Below, piece by piece: positions 16,159-22,493 of a DNA stretch of 64,000 nt. The notes under the pieces were generated by a model. That model saw nothing but the letters and a program-made list of their open reading frames with translations. It was not told the DNA's origin and did not search any database. Both the position numbers and the translations under genes were made by a program. Position 1 is the first letter of the stretch; the number at the start of each line of letters is the position of its first letter. The stretch comes from Telluria aromaticivorans (GTDB taxonomy: Bacteria; Pseudomonadota; Gammaproteobacteria; Burkholderiales; Burkholderiaceae_D): contig NZ_JABAIV010000003.1 of assembly GCF_013003915.1 (NCBI RefSeq), positions 186,001-250,000 of the forward strand, given 5' to 3'.

Positions 16159-19100
16159 TTACTTCTTCCGGCTAGTTTTGGCAGCGGGGGTCTTGGCCTC
16201 CGCCTTGGTTTTCGGTGCGCTTGGTTTGGCGGCACTCTTGGTTGGGGTCTTGGCAGGCGCTTTGGCTGCAGTCTTGGCCGGAGCCTTGGCCTCGGTCTTC
16301 GCCGGGGCCTTCGCTGCCGTCTTGGCCGGGGCCGCGGCGGTCTTGGCCGGAGCCTTGGCGGCGGTCTTGGCCGGGGCCTTGGCGGCGGTTTTGGCCGGGG
16401 CCTTGGCGGCGGTTTTGGCCGGGGCCTTGGCGGCGGTTTTGGCCGGAGCCTTCTCGACCGGGGCCTTGGCCGGCGCCTTGGCTTTGGCCACCTTGGCCTT
16501 GACTGGCGCCTCGACCGGAGGCGCGGCCTCGGCCGGAGCCCTGGCCGGAGCCTTCGCCTTGGCCGGTGCCTTGGCTGGCTTGGCGGCCGGCGCAGCAACA
16601 GGCGTCACCGCCGTCACGGCAGGCGTGTCCGCGGCCCTGGCGGCACGGTTATCGTTGCCGGCGCCCTTGTCCGCGCTGGTGCTGGTCCTGTGATCGGCAC
16701 CGTTACCAGCGCCGGCATTGGCGTTCCGGGCGGCGGCAGCGGCCTTGCGGGCGCTGCGCGACAAGCGCTTCGATGGCGCGGCCACGGTTTGTTCGTTTCC
16801 GGTCTCGGTGTCGGTGCTCATGAAACGCGACGGCACAGCGGCAGCAGCGGCTTCAGGCGCGCGGCCCTCGCCCCTGCCTTTATTCCGGCCCCGGTCCTTG
16901 TCCCTGCCGCGGCGCGAACCCGACGACTTGTCCGATTTCTGTCCCCTCGGCTCCACGGCGTCGATGCCGGCCTGGCGGGCGCGCTCCATCGGCGCCGCGG
17001 TGTTGCCGGCACTGCCTGCACTGCCGACGTTGTCGGCCAGGACCAGGTCGATCTTGCGCGACTCGAGGTCGACCTTCGCGACCTTGACGCTGACCTTGCT
17101 GGTCAGGCCGTAGCGCTGGCCGCTACGCTCGCCGCGCAGTTCGTGGCGCGCCTCGTCGTACTGGAAATAATCGGTGCCGAGGGCGCTGATGTGCACCAGG
17201 CCTTCGACATACAGCTCGTCAAGCGTCACGAAGATGCCGAAGGCGGTCACGCCGGACACGGTGCCGGTAAAGTCTTCACCGAGCTTGTCCTGCATGAAGA
17301 AGCACTTGAGCCAGTTCTCGACGTCGCGCGAAGCTTCGTCGGCGCGGCGTTCGTTGGCCGAGCAGTGCACGCCCAGTGCGTCCCAGATGGTCAGGTCTTT
17401 CTCGCCCTTCTTCGGCTTGCCTTCCGCCTTGTCCTTGGCCGCCTGCTTGCGCGCCGAATTCGACATGGTCGTATTCAGCTTGCCCAGTTCGATGCCCTTC
17501 GGCTCGTACTTCTTGCCTTGCAGGATAGCCTTGATGGCGCGGTGGGTCAGCAGGTCGGGATAGCGGCGGATCGGGCTGGTGAAGTGGGCATAGGCCTCGT
17601 AGGCCAGGCCGAAGTGGCCGACGTTGTCCGGGCTGTAGACCGCCTGCTGCATCGAGCGCAGCAGCATGGTCTGCAGCAGCGCGGCGTCCGGGCGCTCCTT
17701 GATCTTCTGCATCGTCTCTGCATAGTCGCGCGCGGTAGGCTTGTTGCCGCCGCCGAGGTTCAGGCCGACCAGCTTCAGGAAAGTGCGCAGCTGGTTCAGC
17801 TTTTCCTCGGTCGGGGTCGCATGGATGCGGAAGGTGCCCGGATGTTTGTGGTGGATCAGCAGGTCGGCGGCGCAGACGTTCGCGGCCAGCATGCACTCCT
17901 CGATCAGGCGGTGCGCATCGTTGCGGGTGCGCGGGATGATCTTCTCGATCTTGCCGACCGGATTACAGACGATATAGGTCTCGGTGGTCTCGAAGTCGAT
18001 CGCACCGCGCTCCTGGCGCGCCTTGAGCAGCGCACGGAACACTTCGTTCAGGTGCAGCAGGTGCGGCACGATGCCCGGGCGGCGGGCGGCTTCCGGGCCG
18101 CTGGTGTTGCCGAGGATGTCGGCCACTTCGTTATAGGTCAGGCGCGCAGCCGAGTGCATCACGGCCGGATAGAACTGGTAGGCCGTGACTTCGCCGTCGA
18201 GGGTGACGACCATGTCGCATACCAGGGTGCAGCGGTCGACCGCCGGGTTCAGCGAACACAGGCCGTTGGACAGCTTCTCGGGCAGCATCGGGATCACGCG
18301 GCGTGGGAAGTAGACCGAGGTGCTGCGCTCGATCGCGTCTTCGTCCAGGGCGTCGTTCGGCTTTACGTAATGACTGACGTCGGCGATCGCCACCAGCAGG
18401 CGGTAGCCGCGGCCGGAACCAAGCTTGACCGGCTCGCAATACACCGCATCGTCGAAGTCGCGCGCGTCTTCGCCGTCGATGGTCACCAGCGGCACGTCGC
18501 GCAGGTCGACGCGATCAAGCAGGTCGGCATCGACTACTTCGTTCGGCAGGCGGTTGGCCTGCTTCAGCGCGGCCGCGGAAAACACGTGCGGCACGCCGAA
18601 TTTACGAACGGCGATTTCGATTTCCATGCCCGGGTCATCCAGTTCGCCGAGCACTTCGTGGATCCTGCCGGTCGGCTGCTGGAAGCGCGACGGCTGTTCG
18701 ATGACTTCGACGCTGACGACCTGGCCGGCCTTGGCCTTGCCCGGGCCGCCCGACACCAGGATGTCCTGGCTCATGCGGTTGTCTTCAGGCGAGACGATCC
18801 AGACGCCGCCTTCGTTCATCAGGCGCCCGATGATATGGGTATTGGCGCGCTGGATGACTTCGACGATCGTGCCCTCTAAACGCCCGCGGCGGTCGGTGCC
18901 GGTGACGCGTGCGCGCACGCGGTCGCCGTTCAGGACCTTGTTCATTTCCTTGTCGTTCAGGAACAGGTCGTCGCCGCCCTCATCCGGAATGACGAAGCCG
19001 TAGCCGTCGCGGTGCGCGCTGACGCGGCCGGTAATGAAGCTGGACTGGTCGGCCAGTGAATAGGTGCCGCTGCTATCGGAGCGAATCTGGCCATCGCGCT

Positions 19101-19254
19101 CCATCGCGTTCAGCCGGCGGCCGAGCACTTCCTGGGCGGCTGGCTTGACCTTCAGGCTACGCGCCAATTCGGCCGCATCGAGCGGGCCGGTGGCAGTACG
19201 AAAGACGGCGAGGATTTCCTCGCGGCTCGGAATGGTATGAGTAGGTTGCTTCAA
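16159..19254 (-). CDS. rnr: Ribonuclease R with extended Lys/Ala/Pro-rich C-terminal tail
   Basis: A 3'-5' exoribonuclease that degrades structured RNA and takes part in rRNA quality control and trans-translation. Domains in order: N-terminal winged helix (PSREEILAVFRTATGP), cold-shock domains, the RNB catalytic domain with DGEDARDFDDAV (the metal-binding aspartates), and an S1 domain (FTGTVSGVTAFGIFVTLDE). After about residue 780 the protein runs into a 250-residue basic low-complexity tail of APAKTAAK units and variants, giving 1031 residues against about 800 in E. coli. A basic tail is known to help RNase R unwind RNA and bind ribosomes. This one is unusually long and repetitive. Confidence 0.96.
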   Translation of the reverse strand: MKQPTHTIPSREEILAVFRTATGPLDAAELARSLKVKPAAQEVLGRRLNAMERDGQIRSDSSGTYSLADQSSFITGRVSAHRDGYGFVIPDEGGDDLFLNDKEMNKVLNGDRVRARVTGTDRRGRLEGTIVEVIQRANTHIIGRLMNEGGVWIVSPEDNRMSQDILVSGGPGKAKAGQVVSVEVIEQPSRFQQPTGRIHEVLGELDDPGMEIEIAVRKFGVPHVFSAAALKQANRLPNEVVDADLLDRVDLRDVPLVTIDGEDARDFDDAVYCEPVKLGSGRGYRLLVAIADVSHYVKPNDALDEDAIERSTSVYFPRRVIPMLPEKLSNGLCSLNPAVDRCTLVCDMVVTLDGEVTAYQFYPAVMHSAARLTYNEVADILGNTSGPEAARRPGIVPHLLHLNEVFRALLKARQERGAIDFETTETYIVCNPVGKIEKIIPRTRNDAHRLIEECMLAANVCAADLLIHHKHPGTFRIHATPTEEKLNQLRTFLKLVGLNLGGGNKPTARDYAETMQKIKERPDAALLQTMLLRSMQQAVYSPDNVGHFGLAYEAYAHFTSPIRRYPDLLTHRAIKAILQGKKYEPKGIELGKLNTTMSNSARKQAAKDKAEGKPKKGEKDLTIWDALGVHCSANERRADEASRDVENWLKCFFMQDKLGEDFTGTVSGVTAFGIFVTLDELYVEGLVHISALGTDYFQYDEARHELRGERSGQRYGLTSKVSVKVAKVDLESRKIDLVLADNVGSAGSAGNTAAPMERARQAGIDAVEPRGQKSDKSSGSRRGRDKDRGRNKGRGEGRAPEAAAAAVPSRFMSTDTETGNEQTVAAPSKRLSRSARKAAAAARNANAGAGNGADHRTSTSADKGAGNDNRAARAADTPAVTAVTPVAAPAAKPAKAPAKAKAPARAPAEAAPPVEAPVKAKVAKAKAPAKAPVEKAPAKTAAKAPAKTAAKAPAKTAAKAPAKTAAKAPAKTAAAPAKTAAKAPAKTEAKAPAKTAAKAPAKTPTKSAAKPSAPKTKAEAKTPAAKTSRKK
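16240..16470 (-). repeat. Tandem repeat coding for APAKTAAK units in RNase R
   Basis: A 24-bp unit (core GGCCGGGGCCTTGGCGGC on the plus strand) is repeated about nine times with small changes. Each copy codes for KAPAKTAA. Nearly identical neighbouring copies mark it as prone to slippage, so copy number may differ between strains. Confidence 0.8.
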
Positions 19255-19581
19255 ATCGTTTTCTTATTTCTCTTGATTGTGGGCGCCGCCATTTGCGAAG
19301 CCGGGGAATTGTGTCTGATTGACACCTTGACAGGCGTAGTGTAACGGAGGACGCGGGGATTCGCCTAACAGTTGGAGCCAAGCGTGCCCGGGGAAACTCG
19401 CCGCGGCAGGTCTTTGACTTTTGCAATCCTTCCGCTATAATCTCGGTCTCTTCAGCAAGGGGCGCAAGCCGCAGCGGGAGAGCAGGCAGTAGCAGGAGGT
19501 GGGTTTGACGCGATGACCGGCGAAAGTTGATCTAGCGAAAAATGACAAAGCCTGCTATTGTAGCAGAGTAAGCAGTTCAGT
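19255..19581. other. Intergenic region rnr / tRNA-Leu cluster
   Basis: No gene is seen in these 327 bp. They should hold the divergent promoters of rnr (minus) and of the tRNA-Leu cluster (plus). Only the latter is clear (19414-19441). The 140 bp after that promoter form an untranslated leader. Confidence 0.6.
19414..19441 (+). promoter_or_regulatory. Strong sigma-70-type promoter upstream of the tRNA-Leu cluster
   Basis: -35 TTGACT (19414-19419), 16-bp spacer, perfect -10 TATAAT (19436-19441). It lies 140 bp before the first tRNA. Confidence 0.65.
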
Positions 19582-19666
19582 GCCCACGTGGCGGAATTGG
19601 TAGACGCGCATGGTTCAGGTCCATGTGCCGCGAGGTGTGGGGGTTCGAGTCCCTCCGTGGGCACCA
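19582..19666 (+). tRNA. tRNA-Leu (anticodon CAG), copy 1
   Basis: Acceptor stem GCCCACG/CGTGGGC, discriminator A and encoded CCA, class II variable arm, anticodon loop TTCAGGT (CAG, reading CUG). Leu-CUG is expected to be the main leucine codon at this GC content. Confidence 0.97.
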
Positions 19667-19760
19667 CTCTACCGGCAGTTGTCCGTAGCAGTATCGTAGG
19701 CCCGGCGGGTTTCCGCCGGAGCGACAAAAGCAGCACCGTAGTAGCAATTGCAGCACCAAT

Positions 19761-19845
19761 GCCCACGTGGCGGAATTGGTAGACGCGCATGGTTCAGGTC
19801 CATGTGCCGCGAGGTGTGGGGGTTCGAGTCCCTCCGTGGGCACCA
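19761..19845 (+). tRNA. tRNA-Leu (anticodon CAG), copy 2
   Basis: Identical over 85 nt to copy 1. The 94-bp spacer before it begins CTCTACCGG, which is also found after this copy, so the duplicated unit includes the 3' flank. Confidence 0.97.
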
Positions 19846-19932
19846 CTCTACCGGAGATGTTTTCCGCAGAAGTTTGCAGTTGAATAAATCTTTACCGTTG
19901 TTTGTGTTTGCAGTAGCAGTAGCAGCATCAGT

Positions 19933-20017
19933 GCCCACGTGGCGGAATTGGTAGACGCGCATGGTTCAGGTCCATGTGCCGCGAGGTGTGGGGGTTCGAG
20001 TCCCTCCGTGGGCACCA
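19933..20017 (+). tRNA. tRNA-Leu (anticodon CAG), copy 3
   Basis: Identical over 85 nt to copies 1 and 2. The spacer before it is 87 bp. An intrinsic terminator follows 24 bp later, so the three genes form one transcription unit. Confidence 0.97.
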
Positions 20018-20041
20018 AACTCTACCTGGATGTAAATCCCG

Positions 20042-20083
20042 CAAAACGCCGTAAGCTTTGAAAAAGGCTTACGGCGTTTTGCG
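20042..20083 (+). terminator. Intrinsic terminator of the tRNA-Leu cluster
   Basis: Perfect 16-bp arms (GCAAAACGCCGTAAGC and complement) enclose a 10-nt A-rich loop; the right arm ends in GCGTTTTGC. It also faces the convergent cueR gene, ending 17 bp before that stop codon, and could serve both. Confidence 0.8.
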
Positions 20084-20099
20084 TTGTGCATCTCCTTTT

Positions 20100-20510
20100 C
20101 TAGTTCGCCGCGAGGTCGTCCAGGATCGGGCAACTCGAGCGCGCATCGCCATGGCAGGAAGCGGCCAACGCCACCAAGGCACGCCGCATCGCTTCCATCT
20201 CCGCGATCTTTCTATCCAGTTCGGCGATATGGCTGCGCGCCAGCGCACGCACGTCGGCGCTGGCGCGGTCCTGGTCGCGCCACAGGCCAAGCAGCTTGCC
20301 GATCTGGTCGAGGGAGAAGCCGAGCGCGCGCCCGCGGTGCACGAACTGCAGCACGCGCACGTCCTGTCCGGTGTACAGCCGGTAGCCGGCCTCGGTGCGC
20401 CTGGCTTGTTCGACCAGCCCGATTGATTCGTAGTGGCGGATCATCTTGGCCGATACGCCCGAGGCTTTGGCGGCATCCCCGATGTTTCGCAACGTTTCTC
20501 CCTGGCGCAT
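20100..20510 (-). CDS. cueR: Copper-responsive MerR-family regulator (CueR-like)
   Basis: A 136-residue MerR protein with an N-terminal winged helix (NIGDAAKASGVSAKMIRHYESIGL), the RTEAGYRLYTGQDV wing, and a dimerisation helix. The metal-binding loop reads CHGDARSSCPIL, a pair of cysteines with seven residues between them, as in CueR sensors of Cu(I), Ag(I) and Au(I). The start at 20510 follows GGAGATCACC. No copA, copZ or multicopper oxidase gene is next to it; downstream lie only convergent tRNA genes. Its own promoter has the MerR-type architecture, so it is likely autoregulated. Confidence 0.9.
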   Translation of the reverse strand: MRQGETLRNIGDAAKASGVSAKMIRHYESIGLVEQARRTEAGYRLYTGQDVRVLQFVHRGRALGFSLDQIGKLLGLWRDQDRASADVRALARSHIAELDRKIAEMEAMRRALVALAASCHGDARSSCPILDDLAAN

Positions 20511-20535
20511 GGTGATCTCCTGTCGTTTCCTCCAG

Positions 20536-20566
20536 AAGATACACCTCCCCATCATGGGAAGCTCAA
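20536..20566 (-). promoter_or_regulatory. MerR/CueR-type promoter with 19-bp spacer and operator dyad
   Basis: On the minus strand: -35 TTGAGC (20561-20566), 19-bp spacer, -10 TATCTT (20536-20541). The spacer reads TTCCCATGATGGGGAGG, a near-perfect dyad like the CueR operator. The over-long spacer is the hallmark of promoters that MerR proteins activate by DNA distortion. It drives cueR itself. Confidence 0.65.
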
Positions 20567-20611
20567 TGCGCCGCTTGACTTGCGGCACCATCGGGGTAAG
20601 CTCGACTAGCC

Positions 20612-20812
20612 ATGAAATACATTGTCCCTAGTCTCCTGATCCTCGTTCTCGCGGCGAATACCGCGCTGGCGGGCCCGGCGCCCTGGTTCCAGTGGCGCAG
20701 CAAACTCAACGGCGCGTTCGCGTGTTCGCAGACCCCGCTCGGACCGGGTTGGGAAAAATCTGCCGGCCCGTATCGGGACGCGCGTTGCGAAAAACTCATT
20801 GTTGCTAAATAA
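20612..20812 (+). CDS. Small secreted protein of unknown function
   Basis: A 66-residue product with a clear signal peptide (MKYIVPSLLILVLAANTALAG), leaving a mature peptide of about 45 residues with two cysteines (FACSQTP and DARCEKL) that could make one disulfide. It is rich in W, G and P. It is divergent from cueR with 101 bp between the starts, so the two could share control. No family recognised. Confidence 0.65.
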   Translation: MKYIVPSLLILVLAANTALAGPAPWFQWRSKLNGAFACSQTPLGPGWEKSAGPYRDARCEKLIVAK

Positions 20813-20867
20813 TGGGGTAGCAAGCGCAGCTCAAACGATCCATTCCAATCATACGGAGGAGACACCG

Positions 20868-21419
20868 ATGTTCACCAGTCCGGAGCAGTTCGCCAACGCC
20901 ACCAAGACCCTGTTCGACCTGCAGATGCAGACCTTTAACGCCCTCGCCAGCAAGACGGTGAAAGGCGTGGAACAGGTAGTGGCGCTGAACATGAATGTAG
21001 CGAAGAGCTCGATGGAAGGCTCGATTGCCGCCAGCCAGGAGATGGCCAGGGCCAGCGACCCGAAAGCGGCGATCGCGGCACTGCATGCCCGCATGCAGCC
21101 GGGCGCCGCGGGCGCCACCGAGTACCGCGAGCAGATGAAGACCATCATCGACGAGATGCACCAGGAATTCCGCCAGGCCGCCGACACCCATGTGGCCGAA
21201 GCCAGGAGCACCCTGTCGGCGCTGATCTACGACGTCACCCAGAACGTGAAACCGGGTTCCGAAAACGCCGTCGAAATCATCAAGACGGCGATCGACAATG
21301 CCTTCAAGGGCTATGAGCAGGTGACACAAGCCACCCGCCAGGCCGTCCAGACGGTCGAAGAGCAGATCGCCAAGGCCAGCTCGATGGTCCAGCCGGGAAT
21401 GGAAAAAAAGGCGGAATAG
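20868..21419 (+). CDS. Phasin family protein
   Basis: A 183-residue phasin, a protein that coats polyhydroxyalkanoate granules and limits their size. Typical features: an N-terminal MFTSPEQFANATKTLFDLQMQTFNALASK, continuous amphipathic helices, and no cysteine. The ATG at 20868 follows CGGAGGAGA; the longer frame from 20799 is not used. Phasins are common in PHB-storing Oxalobacteraceae. It is single, with no phaC or phaA in the window. Confidence 0.92.
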   Translation: MFTSPEQFANATKTLFDLQMQTFNALASKTVKGVEQVVALNMNVAKSSMEGSIAASQEMARASDPKAAIAALHARMQPGAAGATEYREQMKTIIDEMHQEFRQAADTHVAEARSTLSALIYDVTQNVKPGSENAVEIIKTAIDNAFKGYEQVTQATRQAVQTVEEQIAKASSMVQPGMEKKAE

Positions 21420-21441
21420 CCGTCGGCTAGTCCGCCTGCCC

Positions 21442-21487
21442 GTGAAAGAAAATTTCATTTTTTACGCTACATGAAATTTTCTTTCAC
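21442..21487. terminator. Long inverted repeat between phasin and tssA, possible bidirectional terminator
   Basis: Perfect 16-bp arms, GTGAAAGAAAATTTCA and its complement, around a 14-nt loop. It lies between convergent genes: 23 bp past the phasin stop and 22 bp past the tssA stop. The arms are AT-rich, which is unusual for a terminator stem here. Confidence 0.55.
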
Positions 21488-21509
21488 ATTCCTGCCTCGG
21501 TTCTCTGCT

Positions 21510-22493
21510 TCATCCTTCAGCTTCAATCCCCAGTAAATCCTCCAGCCGCGCCAGCGACGCGTCGTCCTTGATGACCGAGCGCAGCCATGCGTGCAGAGGC
21601 TGTTCGCCCCAGCGCGCGGCTCTTTCTGCCAGGTAGGCGACCGGGCTGTGCGGCTCGGTGCGGCGGAAGAATTCGGCCACGCCGCGCAGCTGCGCGAGGG
21701 CCTGTTCGCGGCTTTGCAGCGGGCCATCCAGCACCCGCATGGATATGCCAGGCGCCATCGCGACCGCAGTTCCCTGCGCTGCCGGCTGCACCTGGATCGC
21801 CGCCGCCGGGGCTGACGGCGGCGCCACCATGTCGGCCAGGTCGCGCAGGGCCGCCCTGCCCGCGCCGAAACTCGGGCCATCCGCGCCGAGCCGCTCGTCG
21901 ACCACGCGTTCGAGTTCGGCCAGCGCAGCAATGCAGTCCTCGGCGTCGAGCAGCAGCGCCTGGCGCGCAGCAGCCGGGGCCCGCGAGCGCGCCGCCTCGA
22001 GCTCGGCCACCGCGTCCAGCCCGCGCGCGCGCGCCGCTTCCCAGGCGATCATGGTGACGCCGTCGGCCACCGGGACCTCCTTGACCAGCGGCGCAATGCG
22101 CGCCGCGATCCAGGCCAGGTTGCCGATGCGGCGCTCGTGGCCATCTTCGTCCGGCAGCGGATGCGCGCCGTCCCAATAGCGTTCGCACAGGCCGGCCACC
22201 AGCCGCAGGCTGCCGGCCAGGCCGCGCAGCCCGGCCGTCCTGGCGCTCGCCTCGGCCAGCCAGACCGCCAGTTGCAGGTGCTTGCTGCGCGCCTCCAGCA
22301 GTTCGATGCAGCGCTTCGAGACGAACTTCCAGTCGGCTTCCTTCAGCGTGGTGACCCAGGCGCCCTGCTCGATCGACGGATCGTCGGCCTGGCGCGCACG
22401 GTTGATGGCGTCGACATCGGGCGAGAACGCGAGGTCCTCGCCGCAGGGCCGGTCCATGCTGATCGGGACCAGCAGTTTATCCACATTCAACAT
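21510..22493 (-). CDS. tssA: Type VI secretion protein TssA
   Basis: TssA caps the growing sheath and recruits the baseplate. The 327-residue protein has the ImpA N-terminal domain (LLVPISMDRPCGEDLAFSPD, DWKFVSKRCIELLEARSKHLQLAVWL). A central helical region ends in a short C-terminal domain (RRTEPHSPVAYLAERAARWGEQPLHAWLRSVI) of the TssA type that carries the conserved PHSPVxYL motif. It overlaps the tssH stop by 7 bp and is the last gene of the tssB-to-tssA block. Confidence 0.93.
   Translation of the reverse strand: MLNVDKLLVPISMDRPCGEDLAFSPDVDAINRARQADDPSIEQGAWVTTLKEADWKFVSKRCIELLEARSKHLQLAVWLAEASARTAGLRGLAGSLRLVAGLCERYWDGAHPLPDEDGHERRIGNLAWIAARIAPLVKEVPVADGVTMIAWEAARARGLDAVAELEAARSRAPAAARQALLLDAEDCIAALAELERVVDERLGADGPSFGAGRAALRDLADMVAPPSAPAAAIQVQPAAQGTAVAMAPGISMRVLDGPLQSREQALAQLRGVAEFFRRTEPHSPVAYLAERAARWGEQPLHAWLRSVIKDDASLARLEDLLGIEAEG

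Noticed and set aside
16240-16470. Regular repeats that at first look like a CRISPR array
   Set aside because: The 24-bp units are contiguous, in frame and code for APAKTAAK in RNase R; there are no unique spacers and no cas genes.
16690-18879. A 729-residue open frame on the plus strand
   Set aside because: It lies wholly antisense to rnr. Its His/Gln/Arg/Val-rich composition is that of a GC-rich shadow frame, with no domain or ribosome site.
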